From assembly GCA_017521605.1 (NCBI GenBank), contig JAFXCD010000046.1, positions 1-64,000 on the forward strand: a stretch of DNA of 64,000 bases, given 5' to 3'. A program made the position numbers and the translations under genes. Origin of the DNA: Lachnospiraceae bacterium. Its GTDB lineage: Bacteria; Bacillota; Clostridia; Lachnospirales; Lachnospiraceae. Position 1 is the first letter of the stretch. The number at the start of each line of letters is the position of its first letter. This document shows, piece after piece, positions 23,587-34,041 of the stretch. The notes beneath the pieces were generated by a model that saw only the letters and a program-made list of their open reading frames with translations, was not told the origin of the DNA and did not search any database.

Positions 23587-24558
23587 CTATTTTCCTACAA
23601 AGATTTCTTCTACACTGGCAATGAGTTGATCCATGCTTTCCATGGAGTTAATCATTTGGCGAAATCTGGCTGAATTGGGATATCCTGCGGTATACCAGGA
23701 CAGGTGCTTACGCATTTCCCGTACTCCGGTATATTCTCCCTTGTATTCCAACTGTAATTTGGCATGACGAATGACTGTTTCCTTCACCTGTTCCGGTGTT
23801 GGCTTAGGTGGTATCACACCGGTCTCCAAATAAGTCACCACTTCCCTGAAAATCCAAGGATTACCTTGTGCTGCCCGGCCAATCATCACTCCATCACAGC
23901 CGGTTTGGTCTATAAGTGACTTGGCACTATAAGCATCCACCACATCGCCGTTACCAATGACCGGTATTTTTACCGCATTCTTTACTGCAGCTATGATGTC
24001 CCAGTCTGCCTTGCCACTGTAATACTGCTCCCTGGTACGTCCATGAACCGCTACTGCTGCCACACCGCAGCTTTCCGCAATACGGGCAATCTCCACAGCA
24101 TTTACATTTGAGTCATTGAAACCCTTACGGATTTTGACAGTAACCGGCTTTTTGATAGCCTTCACCAGCTTAGTCAGTATTTCCTCCACCAGCTTAGGAT
24201 TCTTCATGAGAGCGGAGCCTTCTTTGTTATTCACCACCTTGGGTACGGGACATCCCATATTGATATCCAGTATGGAAAATGGGCGCTCCTCGATGCGCTT
24301 GGCCATGTCTGCGATAATATCTGGTTCGGATCCAAAAAGCTGCAATGATACCGGTGTCTCATCCGGATGGATGACCATCAAATCTTCTGTATTTTTGTTA
24401 TTATAGTAAATCGCCTTGGCACTGACCATTTCCATGCAAATCAGGCCTACACCCTGTTCCTTGCATAACAAACGAAAAGGCAGGTCTGTTACGCCTGCCA
24501 TAGGAGCCAAGATACAATTGTTTGCCAGGGCTACATCCCCTATTTGTAGTTTGCTCAT
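23587..24558 (-). CDS. dusB: tRNA-dihydrouridine synthase (DusB type)
   Basis: A 323-aa flavoenzyme that reduces uridines in the tRNA D-loop. A TIM barrel with APMAGVTDLPFR at the start, the catalytic Cys region MGCPVPKVVN, HGRTREQYYSG and IGNGDV, followed by GCDGVMIGRAAQGNPWIF. The C-terminal helical domain (from about 245) binds tRNA. It starts 11 bases after coaX ends, in an operon with coaX and birA. Confidence 0.95.
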   Translation of the reverse strand: MSKLQIGDVALANNCILAPMAGVTDLPFRLLCKEQGVGLICMEMVSAKAIYYNNKNTEDLMVIHPDETPVSLQLFGSEPDIIADMAKRIEERPFSILDINMGCPVPKVVNNKEGSALMKNPKLVEEILTKLVKAIKKPVTVKIRKGFNDSNVNAVEIARIAESCGVAAVAVHGRTREQYYSGKADWDIIAAVKNAVKIPVIGNGDVVDAYSAKSLIDQTGCDGVMIGRAAQGNPWIFREVVTYLETGVIPPKPTPEQVKETVIRHAKLQLEYKGEYTGVREMRKHLSWYTAGYPNSARFRQMINSMESMDQLIASVEEIFVGK

Positions 24559-24569
24559 TTTTTTACTCT

Positions 24570-25340
24570 CTATCGTCTATTCTTCTCATAAACAATACGC
24601 AAACCATCCAGGGTCAGCGTACTGTCATATATATCAATTGTATCGGTCTCATCCGCAATGGTTCTGCCTAAGCCCCCGGTGGCTACCACCTTCATATCGG
24701 CAAGACCGGTTTCTTCCTTTACCTTTTTGATGATGTATTCCGTCTGACCGATTTGACCATACATCAAACCTGCCTGCATACTGGTGATGGTTTCCTGTGC
24801 CAGTATGGATTTGGGTTTCTTGATTTCGATATTGGGAAGCTTGGCTGCCGCTTTGCCTAAGGCCTCAGAACTGATACGGATACCGGGAGCTGTAATCCCT
24901 GCCGCAAACTGTCCCTGTACTGTCACATAGTCATAAGTGGTAGCAGTACCAAAATCAATAACCAGAATGGGACCACCATATTTCTCATAGGCTGCCACTG
25001 CATCCACAATTCGGTCTGCCCCGATACCTCGTGGGTCCTCTGTAGTGATTTTTATACCGGTTTTTACACCGGGTCCTACAAGCAAGGGCTCCGTATTGGT
25101 GTAACGTACAATACCACCTACCAGAGAGTGCATTACATCCGGCACCACACTGGCTATAATACTTCCTTCAATATCCTTCAGGCTCAAATCCTTCATGGAT
25201 AAAAGCTGGGAAAAAATCGCTCCATACTCATCAGAGGTTCGTTGGGTTTTGGTATTAATACGGAAAGTTGCCTTCAGCTCCTTCCCTTCATATACGCCAC
25301 AGGTAATATTGGTATTGCCCACATCCACTACTAAGATCAT
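24570..25340 (-). CDS. coaX: Type III pantothenate kinase
   Basis: A 256-aa ASKHA-fold kinase that phosphorylates pantothenate, the first step of coenzyme A synthesis. It starts [17 protein letters not shown] (phosphate-binding loop) and has [37 protein letters not shown] and [12 protein letters not shown], all CoaX signatures. GGAGGAATAAGGG precedes the ATG. It lies 3 bases after the upstream 121-aa gene. Confidence 0.96.
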   Translation of the reverse strand: MILVVDVGNTNITCGVYEGKELKATFRINTKTQRTSDEYGAIFSQLLSMKDLSLKDIEGSIIASVVPDVMHSLVGGIVRYTNTEPLLVGPGVKTGIKITTEDPRGIGADRIVDAVAAYEKYGGPILVIDFGTATTYDYVTVQGQFAAGITAPGIRISSEALGKAAAKLPNIEIKKPKSILAQETITSMQAGLMYGQIGQTEYIIKKVKEETGLADMKVVATGGLGRTIADETDTIDIYDSTLTLDGLRIVYEKNRR

Positions 25341-25343
25341 CCC

Positions 25344-25709
25344 TTATTCCTCCAACATATCGGAAATATCTTCCTTCAGTATAAATACTCTGTAAAACAG
25401 GCTTAAGGATTCCAAAAGCTCCTGACGCTTCCTGCGAATCTCGGAAACCAGCAGACCGCTGGATATTTCATCATAGTAAATATCATCCTCTTCTGCCTGG
25501 GTTTCCAAAGAGATGGAACCATCCTGTTCAAATACTATGGTAAAGATCCCTCCTACCTCTTCGGTAAACAACACACATATGATATGTAGCTCATCCTTAA
25601 TGGATTCGGGGATACCGTTAAATTTTTCGTTAAAATAATATTTCTGTTCGTAGGCATTGGCGCCGCAAAGTACGATTCTTTCTTCCAATTCCCTACCATC
25701 CTTTCTCAT
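25344..25709 (-). CDS. Small conserved protein, probably DUF6145
   Basis: A 121-aa acidic soluble protein with LCGANAYEQKYYFNEKFNGIPE and IICVLFTEEVGGIFTIVFE. I associate this sequence with the DUF6145 family of Lachnospiraceae, by memory only. No motif suggests enzymatic activity. Its place between birA and coaX points to a vitamin or cofactor operon, although that may be coincidental. Confidence 0.75.
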   Translation of the reverse strand: MRKDGRELEERIVLCGANAYEQKYYFNEKFNGIPESIKDELHIICVLFTEEVGGIFTIVFEQDGSISLETQAEEDDIYYDEISSGLLVSEIRRKRQELLESLSLFYRVFILKEDISDMLEE

Positions 25710-25742
25710 TGTCCGGCCTGATAACTTTAATACTTCCGGACA

Positions 25743-26522
25743 CTATACATAACCATACAGACCACGTACGGACACTTCCCCGGCATAAACCTTTTGTACC
25801 TGTCCGTCCCCGCACTCTACCAGCAATTCACCGGTAGTGGTAATGCCCTTTGCCACACCTTCATACTCGCCCTGTGGCTCCAAAACACGTACCTGTCTGT
25901 TTTGATTTACTAACCATTCGTTGTATTCTTCCCTTAGGAAGCTCAAATCTTCATAATGCAGAAATTCTTCATAAGCTCTCTCAAAGTGGCCTAAAATCGC
26001 TCGTAACAGCCCTTCACGGTCTATCTTTATTCCGCACTGCCCTTCCAGAGATGTAGCTTTATCCCGGATATCTTCCGCAAACTCCTGCTTTCCTACATTG
26101 ACCCCTACTCCTGCCACGCAATAATCCAGCCGGGTATCGGTGAGTTTCATTTCTGACAATATGCCACAAATCTTTTTCCCAGCCACCACTATATCATTGG
26201 GCCATTTAATCTGTGCCTCCAAACCGGTAAACTCCCTGACTGCTACCGTCACTGCATAAGCCATCACCAGTGTCAGCATAGAAGCCTTATCCGATGCAAC
26301 CGGTGGTCTTAACAGGATGGTAAAGTACAAATTGTCCGTCTCATGGGAATACCAACTGCGACCTCTACGACCTTTTCCTGATGTCTGCACATCTGCCCAA
26401 AAAACTACACCGTGCTCCGCTCCTGCGTTGCCGGCCCGTTTTGCCTCTTCATTGGTGGAGTCCATTTGCTTTTCATGCAGTATTGTTTTACCTGCCCATA
26501 AGGGCATATCTTTATTAACCAT
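25743..26522 (-). CDS. birA: Biotin--[acetyl-CoA-carboxylase] ligase, without HTH domain
   Basis: A 259-aa ligase that attaches biotin to carboxylase carrier proteins. Motifs are [21 protein letters not shown] (biotinyl-AMP loop), IKWPNDIVV and CGILSEM, with a C-terminal SH3-like domain. It begins directly with the catalytic domain, so unlike bifunctional BirA it lacks the N-terminal DNA-binding domain and should not act as a repressor. Its start overlaps the argF stop by 8 bases. Confidence 0.94.
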   Translation of the reverse strand: MVNKDMPLWAGKTILHEKQMDSTNEEAKRAGNAGAEHGVVFWADVQTSGKGRRGRSWYSHETDNLYFTILLRPPVASDKASMLTLVMAYAVTVAVREFTGLEAQIKWPNDIVVAGKKICGILSEMKLTDTRLDYCVAGVGVNVGKQEFAEDIRDKATSLEGQCGIKIDREGLLRAILGHFERAYEEFLHYEDLSFLREEYNEWLVNQNRQVRVLEPQGEYEGVAKGITTTGELLVECGDGQVQKVYAGEVSVRGLYGYV

Positions 26523-27510
26523 TATAACCTAAGGTTGCTGCCATCACAGCCTTGATGGTGTGCATACGGTTCTCTGCTTCCTCAAACACCAGTGACTGGG
26601 CAGATTCAAACACTTCGTCCGTAACCTCCATCTCACTGATACCGAATTTCTTCTCAATCTCCTGACCGATGGTGGTCTTCAAATCATGGAATGCCGGTAA
26701 GCAATGAAGGAAAATGGCCTGTTCACCGGCATTATCCATTACTGCCTTATTTACCTGATAAGGAGACAACTCCTCAATTCTTTCAGACCATACTTCGTCC
26801 GGTTCACCCATGGATACCCATACATCAGTATAAATAACGTCTGCGCCCTTGGTCCCCTCTTCCACGCTATCCGTTAAGGTAATGGTTGCACCTGTGGTAG
26901 CCGCGATTTTCTTACATTCTTCTACCAATGCAGGATCCGGGAAATACTTGGGAGTAGTGCATGCAGTAAAATGCATACCCATCTTTGCACAGGTTACCAT
27001 CCAGGAGTTACCCATATTGTAACGGGCATCACCCATATAGGTTAATTTAATTCCTTCCACCTTGCCAAAATGCTCACGAATGGTGAGTAAATCTGCCAGC
27101 ATCTGTGTAGGATGGAATTCATTGGTCAGACCATTCCAAACAGGCACCTTGGAGTACTTAGCCAGTTCCTCCACAATATCCTGTCCATAGCCCCTGTATT
27201 CTATACCATCATACATACTCGCAAGCACTCTTGCGGTATCGGCAATACTTTCCTTCTTTCCAATCTGGGAACTGGAAGGATCCAGATAAGTGGTTCCCAT
27301 ACCCAAATCATGAGCTGCTACCTCAAAGGAACATCTGGTACGGGTACTGGTCTTTTCAAAAATTAGGGCAACATTCTTTCCACGAAGACCATCCACTAAA
27401 ATGCCCTTCTTTTTTTTCTCCTTTAATTCTGCTGCCAAATCCACCAGATATGTAATCTCCTCAGTGGTAAAATCCAATAATTTCAAAAAATCGCGTCCCT
27501 TTAAATCCAT
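26515..27510 (-). CDS. argF: Ornithine carbamoyltransferase
   Basis: A 331-aa enzyme that makes citrulline from ornithine and carbamoyl phosphate (arginine synthesis, or the reverse in arginine deiminase catabolism). Binding motifs are [27 protein letters not shown] and the ornithine loop [10 protein letters not shown]. It starts 11 bases behind AAGGAGG and has its own promoter. No other arg genes adjoin it, so biosynthetic or catabolic use cannot be decided; argF is the conventional name. Confidence 0.95.
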   Translation of the reverse strand: MDLKGRDFLKLLDFTTEEITYLVDLAAELKEKKKKGILVDGLRGKNVALIFEKTSTRTRCSFEVAAHDLGMGTTYLDPSSSQIGKKESIADTARVLASMYDGIEYRGYGQDIVEELAKYSKVPVWNGLTNEFHPTQMLADLLTIREHFGKVEGIKLTYMGDARYNMGNSWMVTCAKMGMHFTACTTPKYFPDPALVEECKKIAATTGATITLTDSVEEGTKGADVIYTDVWVSMGEPDEVWSERIEELSPYQVNKAVMDNAGEQAIFLHCLPAFHDLKTTIGQEIEKKFGISEMEVTDEVFESAQSLVFEEAENRMHTIKAVMAATLGYNG

Positions 27511-27550
27511 AATGATTCCTCCTTGGGTTCAAAATAAAAAAGATACTTCA

Positions 27551-27579
27551 ACTATATTACAAAAACAGGAATTTATCAA
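27551..27579 (-). promoter_or_regulatory. Promoter of argF
   Basis: Minus strand: TTGATA (27574-27579), 17-base spacer, TATAGT (27551-27556). It immediately follows the terminator of the SPFH gene. Confidence 0.75.
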
Positions 27580-27583
27580 GCCC

Positions 27584-27611
27584 AAAAAAGAGGGCGCTTA
27601 TTTGCGCCCTC
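27584..27611 (-). terminator. Terminator of the nfeD-SPFH operon
   Basis: GAGGGCGC/GCGCCCTC, perfect 8-bp arms (27590-27611) around AAATAA, followed by six T on the minus strand; it stands 11 bases after the SPFH stop. Confidence 0.92.
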
Positions 27612-27622
27612 CTGTTAACATC

Positions 27623-28540
27623 TTAGTTCTCTTTTGATACTTCCTTAAAAGCAGTTGCAAGACTTGCAATACCTGATAATTCAGAAGGAATAAGGATGGT
27701 AGTAGCTTTACCATCAGCCACCTTCTCAAATGCTTCCAGACTCTTCATCTTAAGAACTGCTTCATCAGCACCTGCTTCTCTTAACATTCTGATACCATCC
27801 GCATTAGCCTGCTGTACCTTAAGAATTGCTTCTGCTTCACCTTCTGCTTCACGGATCATCTTTTCCTTCTGTGCTTCTGCACGTAAGATTGCAGATTCCT
27901 TTTCAGCCTGAGCACGTAAGATTGCAGATTCCTTTTCACCTTCTGCCTGAAGGATGCTTGCCTTCTTTTCACCTTCTGCACGAGTTACAGCTTCACGTCT
28001 TTCACGTTCTGCTTTCATCTGCTTCTCCATTGCGTTCTGGATTTCTGCAGGAGGGATGATGTTCTTAAGCTCTACACGGTTTACCTTGATACCCCAAGGG
28101 TCAGTTGCAATATCCAATGCAGAACGCATCTGGGTATTAATATTATCTCTGGAAGTCAGAGTCTGGTCTAATTCCAAATCACCGATAATATTACGAAGTG
28201 TAGTTGCTGTTAAGTTTTCAATCGCCATCATAGGATTTTCTACACCATAGGTGAAAAGCTTAGGGTCAGTAATCTGATAGAATACTACCGTATCGATTCT
28301 CATGGTAACGTTATCTTTTGTAATAACGGGCTGGGGCGGGAAATCCGCCACCTGTTCCTTCATATTTACTCTTCTTGCTACCTTATCAATTAAAGGCATT
28401 TTCAGATGTAAACCGGTATCCCAGGTATCCTGATAAGCACCTAAACGTTCGATAACATAATTCTGTGCCTGAGGCACAATTTTAATACATGATGCTATAA
28501 TAACAATTACTACAACTAATAAACCTATTACTATTGGCAT
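27623..28540 (-). CDS. SPFH/band 7 membrane scaffold protein (paraslipin-like)
   Basis: A 305-aa protein with one N-terminal membrane helix (residues 3-20), the band-7 domain (VPQAQNYVIERLGAYQDTW, VVFYQITDPKLFTYGVEN) and a long coiled coil (about 165-250) made of repeated EKESAILRAxAEKE units. The DNA there holds a 26-base direct repeat (about 27879 and 27911), explained by the coiled coil. It resembles QmcA/stomatin-like proteins that organise membrane microdomains. The upstream nfeD gene is its usual partner. GGAGG precedes the start. Confidence 0.93.
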   Translation of the reverse strand: MPIVIGLLVVVIVIIASCIKIVPQAQNYVIERLGAYQDTWDTGLHLKMPLIDKVARRVNMKEQVADFPPQPVITKDNVTMRIDTVVFYQITDPKLFTYGVENPMMAIENLTATTLRNIIGDLELDQTLTSRDNINTQMRSALDIATDPWGIKVNRVELKNIIPPAEIQNAMEKQMKAERERREAVTRAEGEKKASILQAEGEKESAILRAQAEKESAILRAEAQKEKMIREAEGEAEAILKVQQANADGIRMLREAGADEAVLKMKSLEAFEKVADGKATTILIPSELSGIASLATAFKEVSKEN

Positions 28541-28568
28541 TTCATTTTCCTCCGTTTTCTTATTTGGT

Positions 28569-29009
28569 TTATTTTGCAGGTGAACTGACCTTTACCATCA
28601 GCTTCACACCACTTACTTTTTCAATGATGACAACCGTTCCCTCCGGAATCACCTCATCATCTGCCGCATTTCTGGCACTCCATTCCTGACCCCCTACAAT
28701 AACCTGACCGGTTGCCTGTAAATTGTCAATTGTTTCGGTTACTATTGCTTGTTTGCCCTCTAAGGTGCTTATATTCGTTTTTACCCTGCTCTTATTGAAA
28801 TGTTTCATAGCAATAGGTCTGGTGAAGTATAATAACACACCGGAAACCACCAATGCACCAATAATCTGTAACCACCAAGGTGCATGTAATGCTGCCAAAA
28901 CAAGTCCTACCAAAGAACCACCGGCAAACCAAACACTAACCAGTACCACAGTACATGCTTCTGCAATAATAAAGAATACTATTAGTGCAAGCCACAACCA
29001 TACTGACAT
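28569..29009 (-). CDS. NfeD family membrane protein
   Basis: A 146-aa protein with membrane helices at about 5-25, 28-45 and 47-64 and a C-terminal OB-like soluble domain (from about 82) carrying GKQAIVTETIDNLQATGQVIVG and the family's W-x-A-R. NfeD proteins pair with stomatin-like SPFH proteins; here the partner follows 28 bases downstream. AAGGAGGG precedes the ATG. Confidence 0.93.
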   Translation of the reverse strand: MSVWLWLALIVFFIIAEACTVVLVSVWFAGGSLVGLVLAALHAPWWLQIIGALVVSGVLLYFTRPIAMKHFNKSRVKTNISTLEGKQAIVTETIDNLQATGQVIVGGQEWSARNAADDEVIPEGTVVIIEKVSGVKLMVKVSSPAK

Positions 29010-29120
29010 ACGCTTCCCTCCTTCTTTCGAAATCCATTTTTCATTAACATAACTATACTACAATCACCCCAAAACTGCAATGGTGTTTCTTGCCACTTTA
29101 CTTAATTCTAACGTGCAGTT

Positions 29121-31250
29121 TTATACACGTTCCTTTATCTTCTTGTCAATATAGTTGTAAATAAGACTGATTACAAAACACAAAATACCAGATCCAAAGA
29201 AGCTCAATGCATTTCCAAGTGTATTTTCATAACTGATATCAATCATTATCAGCTTGAAAATGCTAATCATGGAAAGCACCAGTCCAAACATTCTCAATGA
29301 TTTATAGTCTCCCATAAATCCAATAATAATACTAACAATAGCGAACAGTAAACAAGCAATGCTGATTACATAATTTACTGCTTCAAAGGAGTTTAACAAT
29401 ACTACCAAAAACAGAACAAACTTAATCCCCACATAAACACCTGCTGCCATATTGTCACGCTTTTCAAGATAATTCTTGCTATTCACCAAAAAAGTAAGCA
29501 ACGTAAGAACAATCCATATAAAATGTAATATTGCTGACTCATTTTGATTATTGATAGCACTTAATCCAACTATCATAAGGATTAAGTTAACCAGATTATA
29601 AAGCGCCGGTGACTCCTGTTTACCTGTTTTAAAGTCTAAACAGAAAGTACTCTTCATAGCAAATAAATTATATGCTGTTACCAATATATAAACAATCACT
29701 CCCACAATGCTATCATTTTGTATCAATACAGCAAGTACTTCTCCACCTTGTAACAAAGTAAGTATGGTCAACAAATATGTACAAATCTTATACCCCTGTT
29801 GGTACTGCTCCTTTTTCCGAAAAAGTAACAGATGTGCCACCACTATCACAAAAAGGCATAATATATAATGAACATATAGATTAATCTCACCTAAACTGAA
29901 TAGATACACTGCCGCCACTAATAATCCGGCATATCGGAATACTATATTTTTCATCAGGAAACCAGCCACCAATGCCGGCAAAATAAGCAATGGTACTGCG
30001 CCATATGCAAAACCTTTTTCCCAACAGCAAACACCTATTATAGCTATTATATAAAGAATCCACTGCACAGCATATTTGCCTTCTTCATCATTGGTCTTTT
30101 TCCATTGAAACAAAGCCATAAACAGAATCGAAGTCACATAAGCTATAGCTCCGAACATCCATACTTTGGCACAAAATGAAAAAATAATGACATAGCTCAT
30201 TATAATATAAATCATTCCAAACATACAAAAGCTGAAGGACTCTTTCTGAGCTTTGTGCCAAAAAGTACATGCTAAACTTACTATTACCAATGCCAAAAGC
30301 AGCCATATCTCTATCCTGCTAATAGGTTCACCTACAAATCCCAAACAGCTTAAACCAATAAAGAAGAGATTTATCACATTAAAAATGTGATGCATTATAT
30401 TGTCAATAAACTCCTCCTGATAGTGAACCACATAGAAAACACCAAAAGAAATACTATAAAATATTATTAATACTATAAACTTTACCACATCTGCCTGCTC
30501 CAAACAGAGCACACAGCCGAATAACATGGCAATTGTAATTCCCAATTCTCCAATAACCTGAAAAATCTTACTTCGTTCCCTGGAAAATAGTATTACACCA
30601 ATTCCCCAAATACATATTAGTATGTATAAAGGAATATCACCTAACACTTTAAAATACATATTACTGAGTAATAATGATATGTACAATGCTCCCATACCGC
30701 AACCGGTTAGTGCTATATAAAACTTATTCTGTGGCTCCCTTTTCATCTTCCAAAGTCCCGCACCCAGAAAAGCAAAGCTGACCACATACGTAGTTATCAT
30801 CTTAGCCGTATCATTAAAATACGGTAGCAATAATGTAGAGAATATAATCAGGCTGATAAAAATAAGTACTGATGCAAAAATACCCATCAGAGATTTTCCA
30901 ATAGTTTTTTCCCATCCTGCACCATTCGCAAAGGATGCCCATTTAGTTTCTATTTTTGTCACATTAGATTGTACCGATTTTTCCTCTTGCGGAACATAAT
31001 TTTCTTCTACCACTGCTGATTCCACAGGTTTTTCTGTTGTACTCTTCTGTGTCAAAAGTTCTGCTTTCAAAATTTCCGCCTGACCGCTCAAATACTCTAG
31101 TTCCTTCTGAAAACATTGCAATTTGTACTCTACTAATTTAGAATCTGAAACGTCACTCATTTGGGTTTCTTCCAGCAATTGTAAAATTTCCTTACGGTCT
31201 GCCAGAAGACGTTTCTCCAAGAATATTAATTGCTTTAGTCTTTCGCTCAT
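29121..31250 (-). CDS. Large polytopic membrane protein (DUF2339-like)
   Basis: A 709-aa protein: a coiled-coil cytoplasmic start (1-70), a low-complexity linker (75-105), then roughly twenty closely packed membrane helices to the end. The short charged segment before the first helix, WEKTIGKSLMGIFASVLIFISL, and the continuous helix array resemble DUF2339 proteins. Function unknown; no catalytic residues stand out. AAGGGGGG precedes the start. It is flanked by terminators and is probably monocistronic. A 9-bp inverted repeat (29071-29079 with 29114-29122) at its stop may terminate it. Confidence 0.82.
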   Translation of the reverse strand: MSERLKQLIFLEKRLLADRKEILQLLEETQMSDVSDSKLVEYKLQCFQKELEYLSGQAEILKAELLTQKSTTEKPVESAVVEENYVPQEEKSVQSNVTKIETKWASFANGAGWEKTIGKSLMGIFASVLIFISLIIFSTLLLPYFNDTAKMITTYVVSFAFLGAGLWKMKREPQNKFYIALTGCGMGALYISLLLSNMYFKVLGDIPLYILICIWGIGVILFSRERSKIFQVIGELGITIAMLFGCVLCLEQADVVKFIVLIIFYSISFGVFYVVHYQEEFIDNIMHHIFNVINLFFIGLSCLGFVGEPISRIEIWLLLALVIVSLACTFWHKAQKESFSFCMFGMIYIIMSYVIIFSFCAKVWMFGAIAYVTSILFMALFQWKKTNDEEGKYAVQWILYIIAIIGVCCWEKGFAYGAVPLLILPALVAGFLMKNIVFRYAGLLVAAVYLFSLGEINLYVHYILCLFVIVVAHLLLFRKKEQYQQGYKICTYLLTILTLLQGGEVLAVLIQNDSIVGVIVYILVTAYNLFAMKSTFCLDFKTGKQESPALYNLVNLILMIVGLSAINNQNESAILHFIWIVLTLLTFLVNSKNYLEKRDNMAAGVYVGIKFVLFLVVLLNSFEAVNYVISIACLLFAIVSIIIGFMGDYKSLRMFGLVLSMISIFKLIMIDISYENTLGNALSFFGSGILCFVISLIYNYIDKKIKERV

Positions 31251-31317
31251 AATTCCCCCCTTATTTCTTGATTATATTTTGAAGACGGAAAGCTGTCAAG
31301 TTTTAGGATTTGTATGC

Positions 31318-31361
31318 AAAAAAGTCATGTTACTGAGAATAAACTCTCATAACATGACTTT
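31318..31361 (-). terminator. Terminator of the cell wall hydrolase gene
   Basis: A long stem, AAGTCATGTTAxTGAGA with TCTCAxAACATGACTT, with one internal mismatch, followed by six T on the minus strand. Confidence 0.9.
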
Positions 31362-31389
31362 CTTATCACAAACATCTAATATTTTTGTT

Positions 31390-32466
31390 CTAATGGAACA
31401 CGTGGTTACCGATGACAATACCGTCACGACCATCGTTACGTCTAAAGTGGGTCAAATCACCTACATTAGATACACCGGCTAATGCTTCCTCTGCCGCCTG
31501 GATACAGCTGGGATAAATCTTACCGGATTCCAATACGCGGTTCACCTTGCCGCTCATGGCGGGGGAGAACTGACCGGATGCATAAATAACACCATGAATG
31601 GTATCAGGATATGCCTTACTTCTGACACGGTTCATAACTACCGCACCAACTGCCACCTGACCTTCATATGGTTCACCGCCTGCTTCACAATGAATCAAGG
31701 CCGCCAACAACAACAAGGTGTCTGCATCTGTTGTATATTCACCATAATTTACATGTCTTTTTGCTTCACGTTCGGCTTCCTTACGGGTCTTAATTTCCGC
31801 ATTGGTTTCACCATAATCAATTTTGAATTCCAAATTCAAAAACTCACTCAGTACATAAGCATCCTGACCCTCGTAATCTACTCGCGCCCAGCCATTTTCA
31901 TCGATGGCCGTCACGTCAAAGATCTCTCCTTTTGCTACTACACTGAGTACTTCTGCCTCTTCACTAGCATCCTTACGAATGTTAAGTGCATCTGACTTGG
32001 TTACTGCAATGGTTCTTCCCACACTTTCAGCGAGTTCTTTTGCTTCCTCGCCAAACAGCAGGTATTCATCCTTTGCCCAACCTATCAAGTTACCGGATTG
32101 AATCTTGGTCCATCCATCCTTTTGTTCCAGGATTTCACCTCCGCAATCCTTGTATAACTTTCCTACTTTTTCTGAATTTCCGCTGGCTTCTGCTCTAACA
32201 TTCAGAGCATTTCTTACATTGGCCATAACCAATGTGGATACATCCATTTCTTCGGATGCAAATTGACTTATTTCTTCTTTTGTTGTGGTAATCAGTTCTT
32301 CTGCGTTATCATTTTCATAACTCAGAATGGCCGCCACACCACCATTTAGTGAATCCAGGTAATTACCATTGCTACCAGCTTCCACGGTCATGCTCATCAC
32401 ACTGCTAAGACTTAAAGACACAACCAGTCCCAGCGTTGTTATAAGCAGCCTTCTGCTTCTTGCCAT
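31390..32466 (-). CDS. Secreted cell wall hydrolase: two SH3 domains and a SleB-like catalytic domain
   Basis: A 358-aa exported protein. The signal peptide covers about 1-30 (MARSRRLLITTLGLVVSLSL ... VEA). Two bacterial SH3 domains (about 85-140 and 155-215; ALNVRAEASG and ALNIRKDASE) bind the wall. The C-terminal hydrolase_2 domain has LLAALIHCEAGGEPYEGQVA (catalytic Glu), GAVVMNRVRS and a GQFSP motif, as in SleB/CwlJ lytic enzymes of spore cortex or vegetative wall. The start at 32466 follows GGAGGT; an ATG at 32484 overlaps that site. Confidence 0.93.
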   Translation of the reverse strand: MARSRRLLITTLGLVVSLSLSSVMSMTVEAGSNGNYLDSLNGGVAAILSYENDNAEELITTTKEEISQFASEEMDVSTLVMANVRNALNVRAEASGNSEKVGKLYKDCGGEILEQKDGWTKIQSGNLIGWAKDEYLLFGEEAKELAESVGRTIAVTKSDALNIRKDASEEAEVLSVVAKGEIFDVTAIDENGWARVDYEGQDAYVLSEFLNLEFKIDYGETNAEIKTRKEAEREAKRHVNYGEYTTDADTLLLLAALIHCEAGGEPYEGQVAVGAVVMNRVRSKAYPDTIHGVIYASGQFSPAMSGKVNRVLESGKIYPSCIQAAEEALAGVSNVGDLTHFRRNDGRDGIVIGNHVFH

Positions 32467-32625
32467 TTTTTTACCTCCAAACAAATAGCTCTTTATTGTA
32501 ATATTATTCCTTAATATTTTAGTAATATTCAGTCAAAATTATTACAACATTGTTAAATTTGTTACCGAGGCACATAATAACAAATAGATTTTGTTTTGTC
32601 AACTACTAAAAAAAAATAATTTTCT

Positions 32626-33423
32626 TTACAAATTACGCGATTTTTCGGCACATGCCTCCATGGCGTCCATTACAGCGGCACGAAATCCCTTCTGCTCCAA
32701 CACCTTAACAGCATCAATCGTAGTACCACCGGGAGAGCATACCATGTCCTTTAATTCCCCGGGATGTTTGCCGGTTTCCAGCACCATTTTGGCACTTCCG
32801 AGCACAGTCTGCGCCGCAAAGGTATAGGCCTGATTTCTAGGCATTCCTTCCGCCACTGCCGCATCTGCCATGGCTTCAATAAAAAGGAATACATAAGCAG
32901 GTGCACTACCACTGACTGCTACCACAGCGTCCATTAAACGCTCCGGTACCTCCTGTGCCACGCCAAAGCTCTCCAGCAAAGAAAGTGCCTGTGACATTTC
33001 TTCTTTTGTCACGCTTTCACTGGCACAAACTCCGGTGCAACCCTCACCAACCAAGGCAGGAGTATTGGGCATACAACGGATAATTTTTCTGGATTTTCCA
33101 CCCATTCCCTGCTTCATAAAGTCTATACTTTTACCTGCCACAATGCTGACCATAACCGTATTTTCTTTTACTACATCAGCAATTTCTGCAAGTACCTGTG
33201 ACAGGAAAATCGGTTTCACTGCAAAAAACAATATGTCAGCCTCTGCCGCTACCTTCTTATTATCTTCGCCGGTATCAATCCCAAACTGTTCTGCTGCCTT
33301 TGTACGACCAGCTTCACTTACATCCGAACCAATGATATCCTGACTGCTTACCAGTCCCTTTTTTAACATACCACCAATCATGGCACTAGCCATATTGCCA
33401 AGTCCGATAAAACCTAATTTCAT
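32626..33423 (-). CDS. proC: Pyrroline-5-carboxylate reductase
   Basis: A 265-aa NAD(P)H enzyme catalysing the last step of proline synthesis. Rossmann start MKLGFIGLGNMASAMIGGML, FFAVKPIFL, RCMPNTPALVGEGCTGVC, AVSGSAPAYVFLFIEAMADA (substrate loop) and CSPGGTTIDAVKVLE are all characteristic. AAAGGAG precedes the start. It is a single gene with no other pro genes nearby. Confidence 0.96.
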   Translation of the reverse strand: MKLGFIGLGNMASAMIGGMLKKGLVSSQDIIGSDVSEAGRTKAAEQFGIDTGEDNKKVAAEADILFFAVKPIFLSQVLAEIADVVKENTVMVSIVAGKSIDFMKQGMGGKSRKIIRCMPNTPALVGEGCTGVCASESVTKEEMSQALSLLESFGVAQEVPERLMDAVVAVSGSAPAYVFLFIEAMADAAVAEGMPRNQAYTFAAQTVLGSAKMVLETGKHPGELKDMVCSPGGTTIDAVKVLEQKGFRAAVMDAMEACAEKSRNL

Positions 33424-33558
33424 ACTTTTTCTCCTTTATTATTCATATACTTTTTGACCGTTTCGTCGCTCCAAACAAACCAAACTCCACTACCATATAA
33501 TGTGGCACATTTTGGTGCATTTTTCCACCTTTTTTTGCAAATTTGTTTCTTGTTACCA

Positions 33559-34041
33559 TTAACTAATCAACAATATCCCTTCTTCTGAATATACAATATC
33601 GTCCTCTTCTATAAAATCAGCTACATCTTCCCATGATTCTATCTCTGAATATCCGCTGCCCAGATTTACAAAATCATTATCTTCAGGATAATCCCAAAAT
33701 TCCTTAAGAACTTCTCCCTCTTGGATAACAATCATTTCACCATAAGGCATAGCATCATTATATCCTGCAACAACCAAGTCTCTATTACCAGCAAGAGACA
33801 GCCATGATTCTGCAGGAATAGAAGTATAAAAACCTGACAAGTCTTCAAAAACTGACCATCCTTCATTTTCATAGGCATATAAACACGAACCCTTCCATTG
33901 ACCATTTTCATCTAAAGACTTATCTACCGCTTCAGAATATTCCACTTGCTTCCTTTCAAAAAAAGCCTTCTTATTCCAACTTTCCAATCTACTAATTGCA
34001 CTCTCTAAATCCGTTTTTATTCTAAAGTAACTTGGATTCAT
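33559..34041 (-). CDS. Uncharacterised 160-aa acidic protein
   Basis: Starts MNPSYFRIKTDLESAI behind AAAGGAG; an upstream start at 34068 is less likely because it precedes that site. The middle and end (GWSVFEDLSGFYTSIP, WLSLAGNRDLVVAGYND, WEDVADFIEEDDIVY) resemble the acidic, aromatic-rich layout of immunity or SMI1-like proteins, but I cannot name a family. Its ATG overlaps the stop of the decayed acetyltransferase gene by 4 bases, so the two were translationally coupled. Confidence 0.7.
   Translation of the reverse strand: MNPSYFRIKTDLESAISRLESWNKKAFFERKQVEYSEAVDKSLDENGQWKGSCLYAYENEGWSVFEDLSGFYTSIPAESWLSLAGNRDLVVAGYNDAMPYGEMIVIQEGEVLKEFWDYPEDNDFVNLGSGYSEIESWEDVADFIEEDDIVYSEEGILLIS

Noticed and set aside
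27870-27945. Direct repeat inside the SPFH gene
   Set aside because: It encodes repeated coiled-coil units (AILRAxAEKES), so it is explained by protein structure and not by a mobile element.
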